DNA of 64,000 nucleotides from Formicarius rufipectus. Lineage: Eukaryota > Chordata > Aves > Passeriformes > Formicariidae. The stretch lies in NCBI GenBank assembly GCA_013399695.1, contig VXAU01002231.1, positions 652,316-716,315 of the forward strand. Reading direction: 5' to 3'. Under the pieces are notes generated by a model. The model ran no database searches and was not told the origin of the DNA. It was given only the letters and a program-made list of their open reading frames with translations. This document shows positions 23,641 through 36,843 of the stretch, piece after piece; position 1 is the first letter of the stretch, and each line of letters begins with the position of its first letter. Both the position numbers and the translations under genes were made by a program.

Positions 23641-26600
23641 TTAGTCCTTCTTTTTAAGTAAGAGGCCTTAAACTATTTTTTGTTGTCATAGAATATTTCA
23701 AACCTGTTTTAGTCCACAAGATCAATCCGTTGTCATCTTTATTCAAAGATTGTCCTTGAAAGATATTAAATGTAGACCCTCATGATTAGTTCTTTCCTTT
23801 TCAAGCAGTTACCCATGCTGTCAGTCTTCTCTGGCTGCTAATGTCTTCAGCCTGTAGTAAAATTGCCCGGCTGGAAATCAGAGTATTTGATATTTTTTCT
23901 GGGTTGCATATATCACAGATACCTTTTTTAGGTTTTTTTAATCAATCAACTTTATTGCTCTGCCTTTTAGACACAGCTAGAATAATATAGAAAGGTTTGG
24001 ATACTTGTCAGTCAATGATCAATCTGATTGTGGAAATGGATGAAAAAAAATCACCTATCTCTCTGTTAATGGTAGAGAGCAGCTGTCCATCTATCTTGCA
24101 GCTGCCCAGGAAAAGTAAAAGCCTGGGCTCAGAGGACTGGAATAATTGCAGGCTGTCCCTGTTCTGGTTTGATCCAATCTAATCTGCACTCCAGCTGCTT
24201 CTCCTAAACACAGGGCAGCACCTTAACTATCCAAATAGCTGATTAAATTATAGTTTTACTCCTCTTCCTAGTATGAGAAAGACACATCGCACCTCCCATT
24301 CAAGAGTATTTCTACTTGATTAAGGCATGAAGAAACAGGGATTCCACTCTAACTCAACAGATTTATAGCTTCAGTCTTCCTCTTCTTTTTCATTTTCATT
24401 GTCTATGTCCTGCTATCAGCTGTTCCTCTGCTGCTTTATTTTACAACAACTACTTTTTGACAATTCTTTTGACATATTTACCTATAGACCATGTCTACCT
24501 CTGCCTGCCAACCTTCTCCTGTCTAGCTAGCCTGATATGTATTTCACTGCAGTTCTGGTAGCAGCATTAACAGTTATGATTCTGCTAGCTGAACTCAGAT
24601 GATGATTGACCTAGTGTAGAGGGTGTGAAAAACTGGAATGTTTTTTCACTTTTCTTGCAAGTAAAACACCTGCTTCTAAGCCTTCCACTAAGAGAAAGGG
24701 AAAAAGAAAAAAAAAAATCAAACCTATTCATTACAGTAAAACTGCAGAGTGTAGGGAGATTGATTTAGGCAGTATGTGTTTATTCAGATTCGAATATGCT
24801 TTGAAGTCTGAAGATATGGGCCATATACTTCAAAGAGCTGAAAGGATTTATGGGGTAGATCGTAAGTCTGAGAGTGCTGTGTGAACCAGGCAGTGTGGAC
24901 ACAGACCCAGGGATCCGGATGTGAGTGCTTGGCACATGAATGAACACATGAAGTGCAAATAACATTGATCCTTGCCTGTAGGAGATGGGCCTCTGATGAG
25001 CAGAGAGAGCCAGGTTTCACTGTATAGTGTGCGGGAGAGCGGTGAAAGGAGTGTATTCCTTGTCAGTTCAGGAGTCGCTTGCTAACTCTTGTGTAATCTT
25101 TTTGCTACTTGGTGAATTCCCTTCTGAGGTGAGATTTACCTTCCTCAGAACTAAATGGAACCTAAGTATTCATGGCCTGAAATAAGGATAAGTCAAGGGA
25201 GAGAAGAAGCTATGCCCAGATCATGAGATTAATGAAGAAAATGTTCATCATTATGTAAAGAGAGGGAGAAATATATCACAACATAAGGAAAAAGGCAAGT
25301 AAAAATGCAAGTGAATAATTTATTGAGAATGAACAAAACCAAAATATAGAAAACTGTTTTGTTGAAATGGATTAAGGATACAGACATAAAAGATCAGTAA
25401 TAGAGTGAAAGTATAATTAAACAAAAAAAAAATTCAATACATGTATTTACCTATCTTATTACTTCAACTTACAAAATAATGTAGCATCAGTGCCAAAAAT
25501 TACAACTGTTAGTTTATTCAGCACTAAAAGCATTACCATACCAATTGCTTATTTGCATGATTTTTCATGTATCCAAGAGTTGAAATGGAAATTATCCATT
25601 ATGTGTCAGTATGATTTCTGAACACTCTACAACACATACTGTGGCTTACCCTTTATAACAGAACCTCCAGGATAATAAGTCTGATGGATTTTACTTTAAA
25701 TCATCAAAGCAGAGGTTTGGGGGTAAGCTGATATTTTTGAGGGTATGTTTAATTTTAATATATCAGATGACTAATGATTGCACATATGAAATATTTTATG
25801 CATCCTTTTAAACTTGATACAAGCTGATTATGAGGAGTCATGTGACCTCATCTCACTCAAAAGTCAAGTGATCCTAAACATGAGATGATCACACTTTTGG
25901 CCAAAATCTCCTGTCACCCTATTGAACTAAATGGCAACAGAGGGAGCTTAGCACCTTCTCTGAGTTGTGGGTTGTTAACAGAATCAAGCAAAGAATATAC
26001 AAGAGGTGAATCAGGAACGAACTGTTTTTATGAACCAGGAAATATCAATGGCTGTTTTTCTCATTCTGTACACAGCACCTCAGAATAAACTTGGACAAAT
26101 CAAGATGGCAATATGAGGCAAAAACAGACTTAAGGTCTGGTTGTATGACTGCATATTAACATCAGGTAGAGCTGCAAAAGTTTGCCTGTGGGGAGAGGTT
26201 AGCCAGGAAACTCCTGATTTAATGATAACTGTCCCACCCACTTTGGAATATTCAAATGTTCTGCAAACACTGGTATAAGCATTTAGAACAAATACAGCTT
26301 TTATTCAAAGTTTAGTTAATATTCCATGTAGGCTTTTTCCATGATGACTAATGCACTGCAACCTTGCTGTTCTGCATTAAACATCATGAAAATGTACATC
26401 TGCACTGGATTTTTTTTCTTTCCTTTGTTTCTAAAATGCTGAGTTCTGCTAAAAAAAAATTGGATGGAAATCAAATATGAGAAGCTTAGCCAACTCTAGT
26501 GAAATGATATCAGAGTTATATTATCCCTTAATGAAACAAATATAGAGGGCTGATTGATATATAGAGCAATTTTTTTGCACCATTACCTAACTTGATTGTG

Positions 26601-27291
26601 TACAAATAGTTTTCTGTATTCACAACCATCATATGACTGCATTTCTTTTAGTATGTGCATTTCAAAACCTGGTGACTTTTTATACAGAACTGAAAGATCT
26701 GAAGGTGTTCAGCCAAAAAGTGTTGATCTCATGTGAAGCTTGAACTTTCATACTTTTTAACACTTTTCTCTAAGGATGACAGACAAATAAATTCCTTTTT
26801 TCCTGCTATGTTTAATACGTCTTTGGAACTGAGGGAAACTTCAATGCCTAGTCAAAGTATGTTGTTGCACAGTTCTCATATGATATTCCTGCTTACCCAT
26901 GAAAGAGTTGTGTTTTCTTTTAAATAGATGGAGTGTCGTTCTGATGCTATATTTAGTTAATCTCCATCCATAAACACTGTAAGTTCCAACTTCAAAAAGT
27001 TACTTTTTTAAATGATGTTTCACCTGGCATCTTCCGATTCCTTCACCTCTGGTTTTAGGTCTAGATCTTACAAAAAAATACTGCTTCTCACAGGGATTCA
27101 CAGAAATATGAAGTTATTTTTCTGAGTACTGTGAAATTATTACTGGGAGACCATCACTTACAGAAGTGTCAGATGTTCAGGATCTCATGCACTGCCTGCA
27201 AAATGTGTAGGTCTGGCTCCTGACTCACATTCCTGAATGTAGATTCATATCAGGAACTTTTGTTGACCTGCCTTCTCTGCAGCCATTTTTG
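23641..27291. other. Unassigned AT-rich DNA
   Basis: No gene or clear transposon. Contains an A-rich run near 24703-24718 and an A run near 25420. The overlapping minus frames at 24780-25020 have no motif. Confidence 0.55.
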
Positions 27292-27600
27292 GTGTGTTGG
27301 GTGAGGGTACACAAGGAAAATCAGGGTCTCGCTTTTGACATGGAAGGAACCTGGTCTTACTCTTGACATAGGGGAAACCTGTGCTCAGGGTCTGAGTGAA
27401 GGCAAATTCTTATCACTCAAACTCCATCTTATTCCATTACTCAGGTGACCAGCAAGCATTTTATTTACGTGTGACCTAAGCATTAGTGCAGAACAAAGAA
27501 CTCTCAGGGGTCAGAACCTGGGAACTTGTGGATTGGTTACCTCCATCTCTGTAAATAAAACCTCTGAGTGCTCAAAAGCATTAATTCTGTTTTGGATTCA
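27292..27600 (+). mobile_element. Possible unclassified LTR
   Basis: A segment starting TGTTGGG or TGTGTTGGG and closing in CA at about 27600. Near its right end is 'gtaaataaaacctctgagtg' followed by 'ctcaaaagcattaattctg', which resembles the poly(A) signal plus U5 of a class I-like LTR. No TATA box or target-site duplication was seen, and no internal retroviral sequence adjoins it. This is a pattern guess. Confidence 0.3.
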
Positions 27601-30600
27601 TAGCGGATTTTGTTTTCTTGGGAGTATGACAACAAAATGCAAAGAAGCTTTTTGAAGGGAAAACTTCTTATGTGCTGCCATGCATGACTGGATATAAAAT
27701 TTCTACTCTCAAGAAATTATTTTCAAACCATTTCATTATGACCCATCCTGTGATTTTGGTGGAGACTTTTTAATGCAGACAGATGTTTGAAATAATGGAT
27801 TTTCATGTATTTTCTGTATTCCAATAAATCTAATTTGGAAAACAAATCCTCTACACTGGCTGATTTCCTCTCTGTGGGGGCCAAAGTGTAATTGATATTG
27901 TACTCCAGTACAATGACAATCAGGCTGTTTTCAGCCTCAGATCTTGTATATCTAAGCAAGAGAGGGAGATATTTAAATGAGGGGGATGGTGCCTATATTC
28001 ACATAAATATTTAAATATAATAGGCCAAAATAATTTCTGGTATAATTACAAGGGTATTACATTGGTTAAATCTATAATTCAGAAATTAGTCTGGTAAACA
28101 GTATTCTCAATTGAGCTAAAGCAGAAATTAACCAGTGTTAGAAAATGCCCAAGGAAATACAATCCGATTTGCATGTTACAGAACAATGAAATAGATGGTT
28201 TTGCTCTTAGATCAGTCTGGACACTGAGAAAAGTGAGTGATAAGCATTGCAGAGATGAAATAGTAGGTGCAAATGAGAGAGTAAACCAAAACAATTCACT
28301 ATTCAAACACGTCACTTTCACAGTGTATTTCCTTTTAGCAAGTTCCTTTTGACATAGGTGACTCCATGAACAGACCTGGTCTTCCTGCTTCCAGATGCTT
28401 GGGAGTGTCCTCCCGGTCTTTGTGATTTATGAGGCCAACTCAGACCCTCACAGAAGTACACTTGTGATATTTGCTGTAAAAAACTAAGCACATAAGGCAA
28501 CAACTCTGACACAACCACCAGCACTGGGTTCACAAGAAAGCAGTTTGAAACCCTCTCCTCAGAGAAAAGATGGAACACTTGTTATGCCGCTCCACAAGGA
28601 GATATCTGACTGTGTGCCACAGAAGCTTTTTCAACACTAGCTTAATGATCTATTTGGCGTCTCTGAAAGAAAAAGTAAATTCTGCTGACACTTTTGCACC
28701 TGGTAAAAGCCAAGAAAAACATGACAAGATCTGCAGAGGTGAAAGTGTCTCAGAGACCACACCTGGCAACAGGGACAACCAGGAAGACTTCCTTAGAGCA
28801 CTATTTTGAAGAGTTTCCAGGGATAAGAGTATGCTATGAATAATTATAAGCAAACAAGAGAGTTGCCAGCTGAAAACCATCCATCTGTTTCCAAGTGTAT
28901 TTTCCCACTGCTTTGAAGGCAGGCCTCTCAACTCCTCCAAAAAAGGACTTCAATGTGGATGTTTTGCCAAACAAATCTGCTTCTGATGGACCGGACTCCT
29001 TTCTAATGTAGACCTAGTCAAAGGTACCAAGTCACATTTCAGACTATCTCTGGAGTCTCCCAAAAGTAGTTGCAAGAACTTAATGGCATCAACATCAAGC
29101 CAAGTATATTCAGGGGAGTCTTGGGGATTGAAATGTTAGTAGTGTGGTGTTATGTATTTGGTGACTTAGCAGAAAGCATTTTCTACGCCTGAGTAAAACG
29201 AAGGAATGTAGTGCCCCAAGGCAGATCTGAGATCTGGGGACAAGGAGCCAGACCAGGAGCTGGAACACAGTACAAGACTGAAAGTAGTGTGGAAACCTTG
29301 GAAAGATGGTATGGTTTTCAAGTGCTCACATACAACCAGAGCATTCTCTTCATAAAAAAAAATCCCTAGCAAGGTGTTGCAGCTTTAAGACAAGAAGAGT
29401 GAAAACATGACACTCTTATTACAAGTTAAGATGATTCATTGATATTCATGTCCGCAACCTATTGATTGTTTCTGAGATAGTTTCTAAGGCCAAAATCTTT
29501 GTTTCACCTCCTGTGTCCTAGCACTTTTTCTTGAATATATCAAACCTATTAATAGCACAGAGAGTAAATTTTTGCTACTTTTCTTTCAAATGTGTATTTT
29601 GCTTCAAAGGCAATTTTTAAAGATGTACAGTAACCTCTGTTTTAACCAAATAAATAGTTGTTAAAATACCAACAAAACAAAACAAACTCTTACAGCTTTT
29701 CATGCAATGATTTTTCTTTTGTCAATGAAAAATAATTACTATAAATGCCATAATTAAGTCCCAAGGCAAAATCAACTCCCCATCACCACACTTCAAGCTG
29801 TTATGTAGGTTACCTTGAGATGTCACAGTTTGAAAAATTACAATATGAACTGAAATTGTTGGTACTCTTAAGGCCATCTCTTATGTACTATGTTGAACAT
29901 TATCTGCTTCACAGGTTGTTTTTACCAGCTTCTCACCTGTGTTTTCTGATCTATATATGGAAGATTGAAATAATTTACTTTGGTCATCTTTACAATGATC
30001 ATATAATATTCAGGGCTGTTCATTTTTGATAATGTATATATTAATTCATAATTTATTATCATGCATGATATCCCTACTTGATAATAATAGTTTTGATTTT
30101 GTCAGCACAATGCTGAAAAAAACCCAGAAAACTGCTGAAGGCAGCTAATCACTAATTGTACATGCTTGGCTCTATTTATTTATCTTAGATATTTTCCTAG
30201 TGTATGGAAATTCCAAGTGCCAAATGTACACAAACACTTTTTTTATTACCTGCACTTCTGTCAAGTCAAAGAGGATAAGAATATTCTTCCTTTCTACAAG
30301 GCATATAACTATTCCCAAATAATCTGCTCTCACTATCTGTGTTTTATACTGCTTTTTTGTTCTATTTATTCCACTTGCAGCATATTAAGGATGCAAAAAG
30401 CAATTTTCATGGATATGGAAAGCTTGGTATTGTAAATGGCAGTTTATAAGTGTGTGACGCTTTGTTTGTTCACTTCAATTCACTTAATTAAACTAAAAGG
30501 AAGGAAAGAGTATAGATAAACAAACTACAGGATGCAGCAGCGGGTGAAGATACGAAGCAAAGCAAAACAAAGCAAAACCCTGCTCAGAAGCATCGATGTA

Positions 30601-33600
30601 GTTCCTGAAAACACTGATTATACTCAGTGTTTCTGTCTGCTCTGTCAGAAGCAGCAAACTTAGACCAATGTAGCTGTAGAGATCCCCTACTGATGTTAAT
30701 AACAACTACAGTAGTAATAGTTGCACAGAAAACTTCTTAAGAGTAAATCAAAATTTGAACCTACATATTAGCTCTACAGGTGTATGAAGTCTTCTCTCTG
30801 CAGGAACACCTGATTTGCTGGCACGTATGTTTGCTTACCTCTATATATGCTAAAGATACAAAAACATTTGAACATGTTTGGCTTAAAAGGTTCTCAGACG
30901 ACCTATCTTAGGCCATGAAACTAATCTAACAGTAAACATGAGATAGTTAACAGTGATGTCAAGGTTGAAATTCTCAGTAACTTCAGTAGATGTGATAGTG
31001 ATGCTTTCCTCAAGCTCCAGACAAGGGAGCCCATTGTATGGAACCACTGGTTCAAGGGACATTTTATCCTGCTAATTTTAATGGGAACAGAAAATCCATA
31101 TTATATATATTGTTGCTGAAGCTAGAACAGCAACAGAGGTCTTGTCAGAGGAAACATATGGAAATAGATGTAATACATGGTCTTATGTCTTCCTTTACAT
31201 AGACTTTGCTCAAGAAATTGCAGGAGGACTTTACCAGGACCAGATCCTGTGCAACTTCGTAAGTAATTTATGGTTTAAAATGTCTTTGAGTTTAAGATCT
31301 ACTTCTCCCTACACAGTGGAAGATTTTAATTTTGACACACCTATAAATTCTAGATTGATTTATTGTTTCAAATTATACTTCATATCCTCCTTTACAAAGA
31401 CTACAGATGAAAAACTATTTCCAAATGACCACAGTATGCAAATTAAGGAACTGAAATGATATTTTTGTCTTCTGATATGTATTTCTATCAGACAAGAAAG
31501 AAAAATATTTTCAGCATTCTGGATTGCTCAGGAGTCCTAAATATGTCATTTGGAAGGTAGTCCACTGACTACCTGAAGGTCTATCTAAGGAATTATTCTT
31601 AATATGCTGAAGTAATGTATTTGTTGTAACTTTGGGTAAATAGAGTGTCATTATAATAATGTTTCCCTAAAGGAAACTCTCAAATCTCAGGACATCCATT
31701 TATTTCTAGAGTATTCTCTTTAATGACCATCTTAACATAAGGCAAATGTCCTTGGTTTCCAAGAGCTGCTGAAGAGAATTGCGTGTTCTCTGTAATAGGT
31801 TCAGATTTAGTAAGAGCAACTGGACTGATTTTGGTGCAACTGCACTGGATAGATAAAGAAATGTGTGAATAGCTTGGATGTGAGTGTTAGTTCCTGATGT
31901 ATGAATGTTAATTAAAGATTTACTGGAAATGAAAATTTTGACTCTACAACATTTTATAGTCTCTGCAAATGCAGCATTCATTTCCTGAATTATTTTCCTG
32001 GCTTGCAGGCAGGATACAGATTTCTCCTCTGTTCCTGGCAGCAGCTATCTGAAAATACCATGACAGCACACTGATTTATAGTATTACAGTGAGTCACAGA
32101 GGCTACTGGGTATCTCTCAGACCTTGATGGTGAAAGGGAGAGGTTTGTGACTTCCACTCTAAAAACTTTCTCCACCCCTTATTGTCTGAGAAAATGAGCC
32201 CCTGGCTTAGGAACTGCCTCAGATAGATTTAATTAAAGTAGATGTAATTAAAGTATAGAGCTCTTTTACAAAAATTTCCAGGTCTCCAAATCAGCACTGG
32301 CTCCCTATGGGCCGTTTGAGGGTCTATCTTAGGTAGCAAGGTGGATGGTTCATAAAGAGAATCAGAACTCAGCACAGGCTTTGCAAAGGCTGATATTGAC
32401 AGCAAGAGGCTGAGGGATACCTATGTTCAGAGAACATGAAAAGGGGCAAATAAACATCCATCAATCTGCTGTGACAATACTGTAAATAGAGGCATTTATT
32501 TCTTTCCCTTGTGTGCAAACATAGTATAGCTCTCTGAGATGAGCAAGGACTAAAAAAAACATATTACAGACGTGGCCAAACCGCTGTCTTTATCTGTATG
32601 CTTTCTCATTCTCCTTCCCTTGATGCAAGTGGTTTTGTAGAGAGATAGGCCTTTTAGGACTAAGAGAAGAAGTGCTTTTATTGCCTTTTGCACCAGTAAT
32701 ATCAGCCATAGCTGCTCACAGCCTCCACCCTTAACAGGGTATCGGGAGCATGACTGGTTAAATGTGTCCACAAAGCTGAGCTTGCAAGAGCTGGTTGTGT
32801 AAACTGAAGACTGGAACCAGGTGTTCTCTGCTCTCCTGTGGAGCGCAGCCTCAATAAAATAGCATGGAAAAATGGAAATATGGGCACAGCTTGAAAGCAG
32901 GCTAGCAATCCTTGAAGAAATGCACCTTTGAGAGCTGGATATAAGCATAGCAAAGAGAACACAGAAGAAGAAGATGGCTGAGAAAACAATAGGACTATGG
33001 ATAAGGCATCTTAAAGGAACAGAGGGTATAGCTTAGGAACTGGCCTCGAGACACAACTGTTTAGCAAAAGATAAGGTTGTGGTGCCTCTATGGTTTTGTT
33101 GCATATGCTGAGTTAAAGGTGGAAGCATATAATCTGCTTCAGGCAACCTGGCTGTTTAAGGACATCATGTCCAGCTTGTCCAGCTGCTTCTCCAAAAGAG
33201 TATATTGTGTTTTCTGTTTGTGCAGCTTAATGTGTGCTTCCCAAAGGAGACATACAGATGCATGTATGTATGTTATGCATATGGGTGTATCTGCATATGT
33301 GTTTTCCTTATGAAATTCTTCCCTCTAAATTTATTAGCACTTCTGATAAAAAATCTTGTTGCAGATAAGTTGAATCTACCTAGTTATTAGTTTAGATAAA
33401 ACTAAGATGCTTCATGGCAGCTATAGTCTTTTCTACATTGATCTCTCTGGAAAAGCGACGTGTACTCTATATTCATCACTTTTTATAGAAAAAAATTCTT
33501 GTGGTGGGTCCATTATGGAATTAAAAACTGACTCCAAACATTCATTGTATAATTAGCTGAAATCTGGGCAAAGATCTTGCCAGATATAATTTCAAAGATG

Positions 33601-36600
33601 AAAATCACTCCTGGCAGCAGCTGTCACTTTGAGGACTAGAGAAATTTGCCTTATAATGAAAGATTATTCTCAAATTTAGATCAGCTTCCTTTCCCACAAG
33701 TTCCCTGACTTGGTCATACTACACTGAGGTGGTCAGGTCCTCCTAGAAGTTACTATCAAAACTCCCATCAATATTACATGTACAGGCTTTTAAATACAAT
33801 TAATCTCAATTTATTCTGTCTACTTTAAGAATACGTGTAAACTACTCTAAACTTTGCCAGGTTCCTTCTTTTTGAGTCTCAGAGGCTGCTCAGCCCACCC
33901 TAAGGTACATGTCCAAAATAAGGTACCAGAGTTACATGGTCTCAGACTAACTGAGTATGCTGAAGACAGATGAGGTGTATCCCACCAACATACAGAACTA
34001 TCAGTTATTTATAGTGCTTAATTAGTACATTTTTTCTAATATCTATTCATAACCATTTTGTTGTGGTCTCTGATTTTCTAGAAGATTGATTCAAATGTAG
34101 TTCTTTACGGACAAAGAAGTTTTTGGTATTATTCAGTTATTTACTAAGCATGATTTTTGAATGCCCTCCAAATCAGGCACAGTATAGGCCAGTGAAGTAA
34201 TCTTTTATCTGGTTTTGAAGTTAATCTTTTTTTTTTTAGTGTAGTTCTGTTAGTGATATGATATGATGTGTTTTGGCATAATCCTTTAATCGAAATACTC
34301 TTTGGAGCCTCTTATGTTTTCTATTTACAAATTGGTTTGTATTTTTATAGCAGTATTTTTGAAAGATGGATATTAAATGCATCATAACTAAATATTCCTA
34401 TTTTACACATGGGAAAGGTAAATTAAGGGCTACAGCATTCAGATTCTACAGTATTAGAGTGAAATTCAATATGTTCCTGAGATATGGGAACACAAACATA
34501 AACCAGAAAATTACTAGTTTTCTCTCATAAGCTAGGAGAAAAATAGGTTCATCATGAAAACTTTGACAGGCAAATTTATGGATATCAAAGGATATTGCTC
34601 TACATCAATTCCAGTAATGTCATTGCAAGAGTTTGTGCTACGAGTACTACAACACAATCATATTATTAGTGAGAGGAAGTGGAGAGGCTGCTGACAAACT
34701 CTCTCCATTTTAAGTCTCTGCTTTCAGGTTGCACATTTCTGAACTGATATTTATCTCATTGATTTATCTCATTGATTTGATTTGTCTCTACGGATTTTGC
34801 ACAGACTATTCAGACAGTCTGGAATATGTTGTGAACTAATACAAGCATAATGAAAAAAAAAAAAAAAGAGGAAAAAATGATTTTCCAAGGATGGAGGATT
34901 TTAGTCCTGTAATGAAATGTCTGGGAGCAGAAATCTGGCAGATGGATATGACCACGGGACCAGAGGCTGTGGTTTCCTATTCCATGTGTAAGGGATTGTT
35001 TTCTCGTATGTGAAGACCTCTGTATAGCAGTGGAATGACTACTCTCAGGGAACAGCAGAAGGGAATTTTTCCCTCAGGGCCTTTGAGTCCCTCCTAAATC
35101 TTCTGAGTGATCAGCAAAATACCTTTTTCCCTCTTTCTACTTTCCAAATAGTCAGACTGTCCTGCTTTGTACAAGGTGGGAATGGTGAAGGAGCTGATGC
35201 ATATGTACCAGTGGAGCATCATGGCATGTCTCATGAAGGGTTATAGGCTCAGCAAGGAACAGGGGAGTAGGACTGGCAGCCTCAACTAGGAGAGTTCTGA
35301 CCATGTAGGCAGTCTGAGAGGAAAGGAGCAGAGAAAGAAGGACCTGCAGTGGTGCTCTCTCATACATTAATGCTTATTGCAGGATTGGATGACCAGTTCC
35401 GGGGTCAAGGTCTGAGCTGAGTAAACTTGAGAATGGGATGTCCTGGTCCTTGAAAGAAATTGAGAACTTAATGTGATAGACAAAGAAATCATTGAAGTTT
35501 TATAAAACCTGGCCACGTGAAAAAATGGCAAACATATCCTTATTTGGATCAGGATTTGATGGTTCTGGTGCAAAAAAAGAGAACGGAGTTGGTGTCGTAA
35601 CCTTAAGGTACATACTAAATGTCCATCATTTAAATGTTATGTTTGAAGAAGCCACGTGGCCATCAGTACACAATTACATCTGTAAACTTGGAACCCAGTT
35701 AAGACAATGTCTGGTTTCTTTTGGAAGCACTTCCAGCTGAGAGTTGTTCTGATCCCTGCCTGTTACTGGATGCCCTTGGAACAAGATACTAAAATATTAG
35801 GCTGTAATAGCCTTGCTGGATATCTGGAATCCTGCAGATTGTATCTCTAGTTTTCTGAAATAGCCATTTTCACTCACCTAGGTTCAAACTGAGGACAGCA
35901 TAGCTTTACAGCAGCAGCAAATGTAATGAACCTTGATCTCAAGTTCCAAGTGCTGCCACACTGCTAATAGCTGAAGCATCAGTGGAAATTAATTGTCAGA
36001 AGAGAAGTCAGTGTGGGGGAAAGTCAATGGTATCCATTTAAAATGAAACATTTCTTTGTAGTCTTTAAAAGAATAGCAGTTAGGTTATAGCTGATTTTTC
36101 AATGAAGAGTTTAAGAGCTGCAATTTATAAACTCATAAAATAAATTCTTATTTTATAGAAAAAAAAAATTATGTCCAGATGTGAAACCTTTTATAAACTC
36201 CATTTTGGTTCATTTACTGTTTGTTGCCTGATTCAGCTGCTAAATCCATCATGGTGAATACAGCCAAAAGAAAAAGTGTGGCTATTTAAAACTAAAAGAA
36301 ATTCATATTTGTGTAGAGTATTTGCTTAATTTCTTGTATTAATTTGTGTACATCTCAGGTGTTGCTTTCTTTGTTCACTGATATATATTTTGATCAGTGA
36401 TTTATCAGTGCAAACTGAGGTGCAAATTTCCATCAGGTTGTATAGGATAGTGGAAAAGAGACTGTCTTATTTTTTTTAGCACAAAGATCCCAGTAGATCC
36501 TCATTCAGCAAGTCCAGCTATAGCTTTCAGTGGTTATGTTCATTGCCTTGTAGCATAAAGTACAAGAAAATTCTCTCCAACAAGCCAGTTAACATTGGAA

Positions 36601-36804
36601 GTACTCTAAGTATGTAAAAAAAGACCTACAATTGAATTCTATCAGCAAGCATTCAAAGATTAGGTTCCCATTTTTTTAACCTTTCAGTAGGGTAGCTATA
36701 GAGACAATTAGTATACCTATAATATATTCTAATTGGTGGAGACCCTTGGAGATTTAAGCAGAGAACAAGGGGAATCTGACTTCTATAGAAGAATGCTTAG
36801 TTCC
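27601..36804. other. Unassigned AT-rich DNA
   Basis: About 9 kb with no recognised gene. Small features only: AGCAAAACA-type units near 30555-30580, a 13-base tandem 'atctcattgattt' pair at about 34750-34777, and an A15 run at 34853-34867. Frames up to 132 codons (minus 32550-32948) lack motifs. Confidence 0.55.
34853..34867. repeat. A15 homopolymer
   Basis: An uninterrupted run of A followed by a purine-rich stretch. Confidence 0.85.
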
Positions 36805-36843
36805 TTTTTTTTTTTTTTNNNNNNNNNNNNNNNNNNNNNNNNN
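36805..36843. other. Assembly gap next to a T run
   Basis: T14 at 36805-36818 is followed by 25 N at 36819-36843. Sequence of unknown true length is missing. The frame at 36733-36936 runs through the gap and is meaningless. Confidence 0.98.
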
